Source: Pomphorhynchus laevis (taxonomy: Eukaryota; Acanthocephala; Palaeacanthocephala; Echinorhynchida; Pomphorhynchidae). Taken from it: 64,000 nucleotides of DNA. Each line of letters begins with the position of its first letter. Position 1 is the first letter of the stretch. The notes beneath the pieces are model-generated. The model saw only the letters and a program-made list of their open reading frames with translations. It had not been told where the DNA came from and did no database searches. This document shows positions 1 through 10,012 of the stretch, piece by piece. The translations under genes were made by a program, and so were the position numbers. The stretch is taken from the NCBI GenBank assembly GCA_012934845.2, contig WNNJ02003400.1, positions 1 through 64,000 on the forward strand, given 5' to 3'.

Positions 1-2
1 TG

Positions 3-1131
3 AATGCTAAAACGCTATCGGAGCTTCAAAGCTCTACAACTTTTGGTGATTTTACAATGAAATATGGTAGTAATGAACGATCTGGTTCAATTCTTTCGTC
101 TACTGGAGACAATTCTAACCAGGTTAGTGATGTTTCGTGTTTATTAAATGCAGATAAGGGGCTGCTATCCCGATTCCAAAATTAGCTAACCTGTGCATTA
201 TCAATTCAAAAAAACCAATAGAGAAACACAATCTCTTCTCAACTTTTTTGCGAAAGTTTGTATCAATTCATCCAAACAGGGTGCTGTTCAATTCAGTGAA
301 GATTTTGGACAATACTGTAAGAGTTTCCTTCCCGAATGCCTCTTTATTAAAGGAATACAAAGATTATTTTGACAAGCACCTTTTGGACTCTGGTTCCATA
401 ACGTTGAAACCCCTTCAGTGCTCAGTTAAAATATCTAATTTTCCATTGTTTCTAACAGAAGAAGATTTGATATGTCTGAAATAATTGTATGGCCTCCAAT
501 CAGTGAGGCAAGTCCTAGGTAAGGGGGCGACCCCCTCCCAGTGGCTTTTGCAAATACAGATCTTGATTCTGGTCTGCTTCTTTCTAAATCGTCAGCGAAT
601 CCTTTCCTAGGTTTTAACTTAGGATTCACTCTAATTGACGAAGACCGACTCACATTCCCACACTGTAACAAGTGCCATGCCTGGGGCCACTGGTACTCTA
701 CATGCAGCAAGGCCTTGGTATGCGGTGTTTGTGGTGCTGGGGATTGTCAGTATGCTTTAAAAGGGGAAAGATGTCAGGCCTCCCCCTCTTGCGCTAATTG
801 TGGAGGGGAACATCCGGCCTGGTCAAGGCGCTGCAGAATATTTAAAGAATATAAACAACTGTTTGTTAAGCCTAGAACCCCGATCAACTACGCCTCTGCT
901 GCTGGTTCACCAGCCGACCGGATGTCAAACGCTGACATCATTCAACTTTTTGATAACCAGAAACGAGTATTTTTTTCGCAATTTCAAACAATGATTGGAC
1001 CTCTGCTATCCTCTTTTGTAGGGACAACAGCTGCCCCCATGCCTAACGAGCTTAAAACCCCCACTCCAAGAAGAGGGGGCTTCGGCCAGAACAGTCCCAC
1101 CCCCCAAGGTGGGGAAGATGATCAAGGATAA
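3..1131 (+). pseudogene. LINE-A ORF1, gag-like nucleic-acid-binding protein, frame-broken
   Basis: Coding similarity runs through three frames: about 3-165, then about 158-484, then 478-1131 with an in-frame TAA at 520-522. The C-terminal part carries zinc-knuckle motifs: CNKCHAWGHWYSTC (CX2CX4HX4C), then a Cys cluster with spacing unlike CCHC, then CANCGGEHPAWSRRC (CX2CX3HX6C). Such ORF1 proteins package the LINE RNA. The tail is Pro/Gly-rich and low in complexity. The stop and the frame changes show it is not translated intact. A stretch of about 130 nt separates it from ORF2. Confidence 0.8.
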
Positions 1132-1262
1132 GAAGGCTTCTCTGGGAAATGAAGATATTGCCCTGGGGGTACGACCCGCGACGGGGCTAGTGGCAGTGAG
1201 GGTAACCCTCCTGCACCTAGCTCTGTCTAGGTTGGCATCCCCCTTCCAACTAATTTAGCCCA

Positions 1263-3768
1263 ATGGTGAGTAAACCTGAGCCTTTTTCACTGAATATTCT
1301 TCAGTGGAATTCGGGAGGTGCTTCTGCCCTTAGACTTTTATCTGGTAGAGACGCAGATGTTATAGTCCTCCAGGAGACGCGGTCTATCCGTCTCCCCCAG
1401 GACATTACTCGATTTATCCCAAAGCAAATTTGTTCCCACTATACTCCGTACATAACCCCACCTCACTCCTCTTCATCTCAAGGACTCTTGACCCTAGTTA
1501 AATGCTCTTTAAGTTCCTCCCTCCTGCTAAATTACTCTTGTCCTGCCCTGTCTTGTCTAGTAGTTTCACTCGTTAAGAACGGTAAACGCCTCAGTCTAGC
1601 CAACGTCTACATTCGTCCAGGAGAGATTCACAAGAACCGTGACCTTCTGGATGGTATTATCGATAGCGGCTATGACATTGTACTAGGTGACTTCAACGAC
1701 AGAACTGGTCGTTGGATTAATGCTGTTCTCCGCAGAGCCAGGAACGGTTATCTTATTCACAAACCACCGTCCCCTACCTTTCATTGCACATCAACGAATT
1801 CACTCCTCGACTTATTACTGCTCCACGAGAGATGGTTGTTAAAACCCTTCTGCACGGAGCAGTCGCGACAGCATCTGTCCACATCTCATGATCTAATTCG
1901 CTGGCGGATAGAGGAGGATACGCTGCTTCGGAGAAGATTCCACTTTGACCCGATCAGAGTGGCTTTCTTCCAAGCTGCTATCCAACGCTTCCCCCGAATT
2001 GGTAATGAGAATTTAACCGAATTTAATTCCTACCTCTCTTCGCAAGCTACCGCATTGCTTTCGACAACCTATAAAGGTCGCATTTTCAATCCCACTCCGA
2101 CGAAACTCAAGGTTCTAGCAAAACTACTGAACCTCCCTAATCTCTCTTCTTCCGCCAGACAGACTCTCTCGAATGAATACTGGCGCACCAGATATTGGTT
2201 CCAGCTGAGTAGGGATAGGGCGAGCATTGCTCGTCTTAACCCTTCTCAGTCTTCCTTTTGGAAGATTTTCAAGAAGGAGAAGTTTGCTTGTTGGAGGGAT
2301 AGGGCCTTGGGTTGGATCGGTAGAATTGGCCTTGATGAAGTTTTAGAAGAGTCACTTGCCTTACACAACTATGGAGCCACGCAATCTCCGCAACAAATCC
2401 CGCCTTGGGGAGACTTCAAGAGTAGAGACTTATCTGTCACAGATATTCTCAACGCCTGGGGACCTCTTCCAAGCACCGCTAAAACCGTCGCTCCACTCTC
2501 TTCTCGTGTCTGTCAGCTTTTGACAACCGATCAAAGAAGGGAGGTGGCCATCACAATGCTATTAGCCACCCCATCTGATGTGGCCGGCATCAACATTAGC
2601 AAGAGAATTTTTATTCCAAAAAAGTTTCCGGTCTCTTGTCCTAAAGACCTGCGGCCCATTTCGATTCAAAATTCCCTCTTATCGACCTACGAAAAAGCGC
2701 TTGCGCGTAGAATCCGCGATCATCTGATTAGGCGAAATTTAATCCCACCTGGTTTCCATGGGTTTGTCAAAGGTCGCTCGGTCCATTCAGCAGTTGGTGA
2801 AGTGCATCGGTTTTGTCAGGAGAACAGTCATCAGCTAGCTGTGGCAGTTTTCCTTGATTTTTCCGCTGCATTTGACCGCATCTCCATTCCCTTTGTTATC
2901 TCTTCTCTCAGGTCCCTCGGGTTGCCTGCGAGAATTGTTAACAGGGTGGAGATACTGCTGTACACCAAGCGATTTTATTATGATGACGACCCTGATGCGC
3001 GTCAGTTCTACCCTATTACGGGTGTGCCTCAAGGTTCACCACTTTCTCCAATCTTATATCTTGCTGCCTCAATTATTCTATTTAAAATATTTAAACGTGA
3101 ACAACGTCTAGTGGTGTACGCTGATGACACCACAGCCCTGTTCACTGGACGCAGGTGCAAAGACGTAGTCTTGGATCATCAGCCGCTTCTTTTTAAGATT
3201 AAAAGACCAGTTGCCTAGATCCAACGTTATTCTAAACTCCGCTAAATCGCAGGTGGTTGTCTTTCATGGCTCCCCTGCAACCAAGAAAAAACTTAAGAAA
3301 CTAGCATTCTCTACGCTCTCCTCCATATTTGCATCCGAACCACTCCCTGTCTTCACAAGTCGAGTAAAATACCTGGGGTTCACCGTTTCGGTGAACTGGT
3401 CGGCGAAAGCCGACCTGGATAGACTCAAACGTATCCTGAAGAAAGCTAGGTGGGCTCTGAAACGGGCCCAGCATCTGTCGTTGAATGGGAAAACCCAGGT
3501 GCGCCTTTGGGGTACCTGGGCTATCTCGGGATTAGTCTTCTTCTCAAGAGGACGTCCCCCAGAGCAAAGGCTAAGGTTTCTTAAGCTCCTCGTCTCTCGT
3601 TTACCCAACATCGTCCGCACCGATTGGATTCTTCGGGGGGGGGTGAAAGACCCCGGGTGGTTCAATCGGAAAGCGGCGTGCTGGATTGGTTGGGGGCTCA
3701 GATCCCCATTGATTTGTGGCCTTAATAGGAAGAAGACAAAGAAATTGTTGACCTATTTTTTCTGTTGA
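1263..3768 (+). pseudogene. LINE-A ORF2, endonuclease-reverse transcriptase with one frameshift
   Basis: From the ATG at 1263 the N-terminal 220 residues are an APE-type endonuclease: LNILQWNSGG, the QET motif, LGDFNDRTGRW and TSHDLIRW. The RT follows at residues of about 440-630, with FLDFSAAFDRI (motif A), GVPQGSPLSPILY (motif B) and VYADDTTAL (motif C, catalytic Asp pair). The frame closes at 3216-3218. Similarity continues in another frame from about 3211 to 3768 (thumb and C-terminal region), so one indel lies near 3190-3215. No convincing RNase H is seen. The endonuclease nicks target DNA and the RT primes on the nick. Confidence 0.88.
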
Positions 3769-3865
3769 CTGACTGTTTATTTTTTTTCTAACGGACTTCT
3801 TGTTAAACGACACTTCCATTTATGTATTTTTATTAATAAAGTCTTATTATTATATATTGTTTCTT

Positions 3866-4310
3866 ATGGGATCATGAAGATTGATTGAAATCGGGACTGG
3901 TGATCCTTTTATGGATGCTTATTTATGTATTGAATAGTTGCTCGGTCACACAAGGTGACTTTCGCAATGAAAACCAGCTGCAGAATCCTTCCTTCATGAT
4001 ATCCAATTCCATACACCCTGACTACTAACGGCACCATTGCCACAGCCGTTTTCGTTTCGCCCGCTTTTTGCCACATGTTGGTAGCCCCGGGCTCGTCAGA
4101 AGGCTGACTACCAACTCTTCACCTTTTGAAACTTGACACATCCGAGATTCGAGCTGTCGCTCTTCGTACTTTGACTTGCGCTCTTGACTGCTAGGCTACG
4201 AATCCAGGATTACCAGATTTCACACAGTATATGAAACCTTCCATCATGATATCCAGAAACTGCATTGTCCGAGATGCTTCTCTGGCATGCTTATTATAGA
4301 TTTTATCGTT
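3866..4310 (-). repeat. tRNA-derived SINE-like repeat, copy A
   Basis: Read on the minus strand, about 4205-4143 has a Pol III-like head: an A-box-like TAGCCTAGCAGTCAAGAGCGC-type segment (about 4172-4198) and a B-box-like GCTCGAATC (about 4143-4156), spaced as in a tRNA. The body continues to about 3866. The same sequence recurs at 4521-4880, and its terminal part at 4372-4443. No ORF is present. The tRNA origin is inferred from the box motifs; the B box differs from GWTCRANNC at one position. Confidence 0.6.
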
Positions 4311-4371
4311 TGAGATCATGAAGATCGATTGAAATCGGGACTGGTGATCCTTTGATGGATGCTTATTTATG

Positions 4372-4517
4372 TAATGAATAGTTGCTAGGTCACACGAGGT
4401 GACTTTCGCATTGAAAACCAGCTACAGAATATTTCCTTCATGATATCATGAAGTAAGGATTCTGTAGCTGGTTTTCAGTGCGAAAGTCACCTCGTGTGAC
4501 CTAGCAACTATTCATTA
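4372..4517. repeat. Near-perfect palindrome, arms about 73 bp, no spacer
   Basis: The left arm 4372-4444 and right arm 4445-4517 are reverse complements with few mismatches, centred on TGATATCA at 4441-4448. The arms consist of the terminal part of the adjacent SINE-like repeat, so this is a head-to-head junction of two repeat ends. A further direct copy starts at 4521. Confidence 0.9.
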
Positions 4518-4520
4518 TAT

Positions 4521-4880
4521 ATATAGTTGCTAGGTCACACAAGGTGACTTTCGCATTGAAAACCAGCTACAGAATCCTTCCTTCATGATATCCAATTCCA
4601 TACACCCTGACTACTAACGGCACCATTGCCACAGCCGTGTTCGTTTCTCTCGCTTTTTGCCACATGTTGGTAGCCCTGGGCTCGTCAGAAGGCTGACTAT
4701 CAACTCTTCGCCTTTTGAAATTTGACTTATCCGAGATTCGAGCTGTCGCTCTCCGTACTTGGCTTGCGCTCTTGACTGCTAGGCTACGAATCCAGGATTA
4801 CCAGATTTCACACAGTATATGAAAACTTCCATCATGATATCCAGAAACTATATTGTCCGAGATGCTCTCTGGCATCCTTA
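4521..4880 (-). repeat. tRNA-derived SINE-like repeat, copy B
   Basis: A second copy of the 3866-4310 repeat, about 90% similar by eye over 3936-4291 versus 4521-4876. The minus-strand A-box-like and B-box-like segments (about 4768-4795 and 4738-4750) are kept. Between the two boxes the copies differ by small substitutions and one indel. Confidence 0.6.
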
Positions 4881-5029
4881 AACACTAGGCAGAGGTTGTT
4901 GCTGAATTGTCGCTGCACTCGTTGGATCCTAAATGGATACGGCATGTATAATAGTAATGCCGTATCCATTTAGGATCCAACGAGTGCAGCGACAATTCAG
5001 CAACAACCTCTGCCTGGTGTTTAAGGATG
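4873..5029. repeat. Long inverted repeat, 73-bp arms, 11-nt loop
   Basis: Arms 4873-4945 and 4957-5029 are reverse complementary except for about one position near the outer end, around the loop GTATAATAGTA. The left arm overlaps the end of SINE copy B. There is no coding potential. A transcript would form a stem of more than 70 bp. Confidence 0.92.
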
Positions 5030-5403
5030 GTCCGCACAGCAATTCGATCTGGTTAAGAGCGAAAGCCTCAGACAATTAAGCAAAGTGTCGGAAACGCCTT
5101 TATTCACAATGTCACACAGGCAACCGAAACGACTAGTGTGTACCTCATTCTACTGATGAGTGTTGCCGGGTACTCATCATTTCGATGCTGAAGTGGTCGT
5201 CTAGAAGTGACATGGTGACTGAAAGTCGTGAATCGAAGTCCAGTCTATCAAGCAACACCATTTAGTATAAATGCCGTATTTCGTAAGAAATCCTGGACCG
5301 TTGTCTACTCAGCACATTCGTGCATTACTATTATATATATTAGGTGTTGATTTTCTAGCTGCGGGTTGGGATCCATCATGGATACTTTCATATGTATTTG
5401 TAA
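5030..5403. other. Non-coding stretch, no recognised feature
   Basis: No ORF of note. It holds tRNA-like fragments (GGTTAAGAGCG near 5052) and a short palindrome around ATGAGT...ACTCAT at 5153-5181, none of which makes a complete tRNA fold that I can draw. Confidence 0.4.
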
Positions 5404-5599
5404 AATGTTTAACTTTTACCAACCAGAAGACCAAGTGTGTTTTATTTTATTACAACGTTTCGATCTTCAGTGGGAATTTGCTTGGTTATATTAAGTTCTT
5501 ACAATTATTGATTTAACTTGAAGAAGATCCCACTTAGGATCGAAACGTTGTAATAAAATAAAACACACTTGGTCTTCTGGTTGGTTAAAGTTAAACATT
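5404..5599. repeat. Inverted repeat with about 72-bp arms and a GAAACGTTG-containing motif
   Basis: Arms of about 5404-5475 and 5528-5599 are near-perfect reverse complements (few mismatches) separated by about 52 nt. The right arm contains a GATCC-CACTTA-GGATC hairpin followed directly by GAAACGTTG, preceded by TTGAAGAA. That layout resembles the ribozyme-like ends of Penelope-like elements, but the core is degenerate here. Confidence 0.85.
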
Positions 5600-8500
5600 A
5601 TATATATCACTATGTTTTCCTCATAGAGGCATAAACACATTATAAAATGTGGTTATGAATAAACAAATTAAAAAATGTATTTTAAATTATAATTTAAAAA
5701 TGCATAAACAAATTATATATATATTTGTGGAAGGAGTACAACTTAACCTTCACAATTAAACTCTCTTTAAACAATTAACGGAGTGATACAATGGAAGTAT
5801 ATTATTGCTGGAACTTAACAGATTGCTTTATGACTGTCTGATAGCACTCATATTTTTTGGACTCTGCCTGAATAGCTTTTTGACTTTGGTATGTATTGGA
5901 ATAATAATAATAATTAATCTAATATCTAATAATCTAATAAACTGCTGGAAGCGCTATTGTATAATATAAGAAGCTGGAAATCAAGAGTCTTTCAGCTTAG
6001 CTTATTGAGGTTAAAGACTTCAAATGTTCTCGTTGCTGTGATGTTACTCAAACTTTTGGAAGTATGTGGTGGAACTGCTTATGTACGGAATGGCTTATAC
6101 ATGTCACAGCTACGCATTGTACGTGATCAAGAAAGGCTTATTTGGGATAATAAATCTTCTTCACAAATAAATCTTCTTCACAAATAAATCTTCTTCGTTT
6201 TGTAAAACGTTTAATTTCACAAAATAGATCAAATATAACGAAGATGTATTTCTTCAAAAATCAAATTACGTAATATACAAATGTAAATTTAATACAAATG
6301 ATATACACAAACAAAATAGAAATTAACGTTGGAAAGAAAACGATACAAAAGCCGATTGATCCACCACAGTACCGACAATATTTTTGTAGGTGCGAAACAA
6401 TTTGGGTGGGATTTTAGTAAATGATGCCTCAAAGTTTGACGTGTCTGTCTCATTTAGCTAAAATTCAAAGCAAAATTCAATAACATTCAATAGAAAGTAT
6501 TATGGCAATTATAAAATAACATAATTATTTAAATAAATTTATAAATAACGTAATTTTACATGAATAACCTTTCAATTACGTACTAACTGAACAGTCTAAT
6601 TCGCCAGTAAGCAGGTCAAGTTGCTTAAATTACTATCAAATTTATCTCGTATAGACACTGACAAAATTTATACGTCAATAATAAGAAATCGTTGAAGCAT
6701 CAATTTCGAATAATCGTCAATCTCGGGCAGCACATGCTGTATCAAGACGATAGCGCTATTCAATTAAATTTAAGGTCACCAAAAAATTGTCAATTTATAG
6801 ACATCGTGAAAGCTTTTCATCCAATTCAATTGATGTTAAGAACCTGTACGAATACGCTATAGCATCCAAATTGACTAACCCCTTCCATAGTGCAAAAATT
6901 AAAACTGTAAATTCGTAGTCCTTGTTAAGCAAGTTAAGTAGCACTCATACCATTCAACATTACGATGACTGCCTGTATATAAACTAGCATTTCATAATAG
7001 GTTAGTAACTAAAATTAATACCAATAGAATACCAATCATAAAAATCAATTAATCTCTTGTGCGTTTAAAATCACATTCATTCATACCTTTCAATTACCTT
7101 GATTTAAGCTTAGATCTTCTATCAACTTGTTGACCGGAGATTTAGTTGTCATTTATATTAATGATATTTAATAACTAAACCTTCATTAATGTCTTTAATT
7201 GATTAATTAAATTAATTTTGAGAATTATTAGTCTAATCACAAAGAATTACGATGAATATAAATTTCAGCAATTGAAACAATTAATTTATTAATTAAATAA
7301 TTAATTAATAATTAATTTTAACAATATAAATTTTGGCAATTATACGGATGAATTATAAGAGATAAGATATATCTAGGTAAGATACATGCTTACATACGTT
7401 TCGTACAATTAAGCAATTTTCATGGGTAGGATTTTCGAAACCTAAATTTTCCAATGCTTTCTATATATCTTTTAGGGACAGTATTGGTTTTAAAAATCAA
7501 TTTATTTTTTAAAATTTTGACGATGATGGTAGTAGCTATCGAAATCTCGATTTTTCAGTAAATCTTTAATTTCTGTTCCCTGTTCTATCAAAACAGCAAA
7601 CAACATCAAAGATATAGTGTTAATTACTTATTTCGATAATAACACATTTGATGTTTTACCCATAACTCTTTTAAATATTCAAATTTAATATTTTTTAAAA
7701 CAAATTTGTCAATATTTGATTTCTTTGACCAAGATTTTATTTGAGACAAAGTTTATATGACCAAGCTTATTTTGCTTGATATTGTTTTAATATCAAGAAA
7801 TGTCAAGTAGATACACATTAAAGATATCATTGGTACGATATGCTGACGATAACATTGCTTCGAGCGACAGAGAGTGGGATACATCCAGCATTATGTGGAT
7901 AAGGAAACATATTCCACATCACACGGAAAGACATTCAGTTTTACTTGCATTGAATACAAATAATAAATTATCAGTAGTTACAAAGCAAGGAAATATCAAG
8001 AGTGGATAGATTCAAGTATTTAAAATTTCACCTGACAATAAGCTTTACAAAACAATTAAACTCCAATTATCATCTGCATCTCCCAGTAACGATCGCACGT
8101 GTTTGCCAATCGTGATATTTAAATACAGGTTCGATTATTTATTTTTTCAACGGATTATTTCAAGCTTATGTTTAATTTTATGAAATTATCATAGACTATA
8201 ATGAATTTAGATAAGAGTGGTATTAAACGTAAAGATAATCCCTCGTGGTAACGTACAAACGTAAAAGCAGAAGGCAGCTTCAATTTCTAAAAACTGATGA
8301 AAGAGTTTACTCTTTCATCAGTTTTATTTACTGCAATTTGTTAACCACACATTTCAGTGCATGTACTTTGCGAATGTTTGTCAAGTAAGCAAAACCTGGT
8401 TGCAATTAAAACCTTGAACTAACATCATATTTGGCAAAATTTATTAATCAAAATCACGTTGCGATTCATCGGTGTATGCACACTATTTCGAAAATTGATT

Positions 8501-8818
8501 TCATTTATAAAATAGTAAATTCATTTCATTTATAATCATTGCTGGTATTAATCCATCACAAAAACCTAAGGGCTTAATAATTGATACTTAGATAGAAAAC
8601 CAATTTCCAGTGTGGGCAGTTAAAAAGGCTTTAGTTAAGACCAAAATTAATAAAAATTTATATTTTCGGTCTTTTAAAAGAACAATAGCATGTTGGGATT
8701 TCATATATGGATTATATATGGAATAATCGTTTTAAAAATACGTTAATGAAAACCAAATTTCGACATCCCATGATATTGTTTTGTACAATATAGAATGCCT
8801 AAATTGTATAATTTTTAA
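5600..8818. other. AT-rich intergenic DNA without recognisable genes
   Basis: Only short open frames occur (for example 5957-6187 and 7800-8009), with no family signature. A triplicated AAATCTTCTTCAC-type repeat lies at 6162-6200. A perfect hairpin with 17-bp arms and a 2-nt loop sits at 8290-8325 (ACTGATGAAAGAGT and its complement). Confidence 0.5.
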
Positions 8819-9016
8819 AAAATTAAATCCATCAATAATAATCCATCCGTTGTTTATAAAATCCCTTGTAAAGACTGCGATAAAATATACATAGATCAAA
8901 CAGAGCAAGGTATTAATAAAAGAGTAAGCCAGCATAAATACACACTTATACGTGGAACAAACTGTGCCTTATTAGATCATAACATTAACATCGATAACAT
9001 CATTGATTTCGATTAA
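8819..9016 (+). pseudogene. GIY-YIG endonuclease fragment of a Penelope-like element
   Basis: The open frame of 65 codons ending at TAA 9014-9016 reads as the GIY-YIG domain at the C-terminus of Penelope-like retroelements: VVYKIPCKDCDKIYI, then QTEQGINKRVSQHKY, then ALLDHN. In the family the domain nicks DNA for integration. Here the second signature Gly is replaced (YID instead of YIG) and the first Gly is absent (VVY). There is no RT next to it, so it is a truncated relic. Penelope-like RT pieces occur separately at 28.8-30.1 kb on the other strand. Confidence 0.72.
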
Positions 9017-9386
9017 ACTACCCTCTTGTCAAAAGAATCTCTGGTTATAACACATTTTTTACTTGACATTTAATAATTTTACGTTTTTATTTTGTTTTGC
9101 TCTAAATTTTTAACATAAATTATGTTTGCTCATAAAAATGTTTTATTTTCCTCTATTTTGTTATTTTATTTCTTCATTTTTATTGTTTTGTTATGAATAC
9201 CAATGTTTTGTACTTTTGTTGTACATTTTTAGAGTTTTTGTTTCATTGTTGTGTTTTGTTAGCTGCGGTCCCTACAAACGAAAATGTTACATGAACAAAT
9301 GTTAGCAACGATTCTGTTTGTGCATCAATGCACAAATAGACAAGAAACTTTATTTATGTGATTTTTTTTCATTTTTATGTTAATTT

Positions 9387-9418
9387 TTGAAGATGCTAGA
9401 AGTTACTAGCGAAATATC
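9387..9418 (+). ncRNA. Hammerhead-ribozyme-like motif (degenerate), copy 1
   Basis: Order of parts: TTGAAGA, T, stem GCTAG, loop AAGTTA, stem CTAGC, GAAA, TATC. This matches the hammerhead core CUGANGA-stem II-GAAA-stem III-NUH except for C3 to U and one extra nucleotide before stem II. The stem II arms differ from those in the 62-63 kb copies (GCTAAC/GTTAGC) but still pair. Activity is unknown. Confidence 0.4.
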
Positions 9419-9661
9419 AAAACGATTTTTCTTGTCGTTCAACTATATCTGATAGTTCCTGGAAATTAAAAAATTTATTCATTATTACGATATCTTTTAA
9501 ATTTTTTATATTTATGGTATTTTTAGATTATAAAGAATTCAAAATGATTGGTTTTTAATCAATTTCTGTCATTATCATCGTACTGCAATTCACAGTGACA
9601 TCTTCAAAGTGAAGTTATTTTGTTCTACCATGTAATTTTGTTCATTTGCTCATTAAATTTT

Positions 9662-9693
9662 CTGAAGATTGTAGTAGTTACTAGCGAAATATC
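9662..9693 (+). ncRNA. Hammerhead-ribozyme-like motif (degenerate), copy 2
   Basis: CTGAAGA is followed by T, an imperfect stem II, GAAA and TATC, the same 32-nt layout as at 9387. It is part of a direct repeat with that copy. Stem II pairing is weaker here (bulged). Confidence 0.35.
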
Positions 9694-10012
9694 AAAATAG
9701 TTTTGTTGTCGTTCAACTATATACATGATTGTTCCTGGAAATTAAATAAGTACATATCAGGATGGATATATTTCTAAGAAAATAAAGATGAGGGGTTCTG
9801 CAGAATCGCTTACTCCGGATACAAGAGTTCAAAATGTTTATTTAATTAAAAGTAATTTAAGTGAAATTCATCAAAATAAAAATTGAACGATCTTTTCCTT
9901 GTCAGCATCAAAGCTTAAATTAAATATTAATTTGTGGCAACGTAAAAAAAATGAATTTAATAATTCACTATATTTTAACCAATTGAAAACTGAATATTTC
10001 AATATAACTCAC

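Larger units (their letters stand above)
1..3850 (+). mobile_element. LINE-A, non-LTR retrotransposon with gag-like ORF1 and EN-RT ORF2 (5' end outside window)
   Basis: The two-ORF layout is that of I/Jockey-type LINEs: a CCHC-bearing ORF1 followed by an apurinic-type endonuclease plus reverse transcriptase. The element enters from the left edge and ends near an AATAAA at about 3833, followed by TTATTATTA-like sequence. ORF1 is broken by frameshifts and a stop, and ORF2 by one frameshift, so this copy is dead as read. The coding part is clearly richer in GC than the flanking DNA. Clade placement (I/Jockey group) is inferred from domain order and zinc-knuckle style. Confidence 0.88.
9017..10012. 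other. AT-rich DNA downstream of the Penelope relic, with an 80-90 bp direct repeat
   Basis: No gene is seen. Two related segments, 9385-9473 and 9660-9748, share a stem-loop-GAAATATC core and a CGTTCAACTATAT tail. The C-terminal exon or exons of the kinase gene, if present, should lie on the minus strand below 10012, but I could not place them with confidence. Confidence 0.5.

Noticed and set aside
435-710. Minus-strand frames over LINE-A (435-710, 2835-3032, 3264-3665)
   Set aside because: They are antisense shadows of the well-supported ORF1 and ORF2.
5045-5110. Possible tRNA gene (GGTTAAGAGCGAAAGCCTCAG)
   Set aside because: No matching acceptor stem or T-loop at the right distance; probably chance or a SINE scrap.
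5153-5190. CTGATGAGT...ACTCATCATTTCG as a hammerhead
   Set aside because: The pairing sequesters the CTGATGA itself and no GAAA follows; it is a plain palindrome.
7800-8009. Short frame with RYADDN suggesting a reverse transcriptase
   Set aside because: The surroundings have none of the other RT motifs and hydrophobic context around YADD is missing.
9880-9935. A last kinase exon on the minus strand (FDADKEK segment)
   Set aside because: Acceptor and phase do not agree with the donor at 10012, and the sequence lacks a turn or hydrophobic motif of AGC tails.
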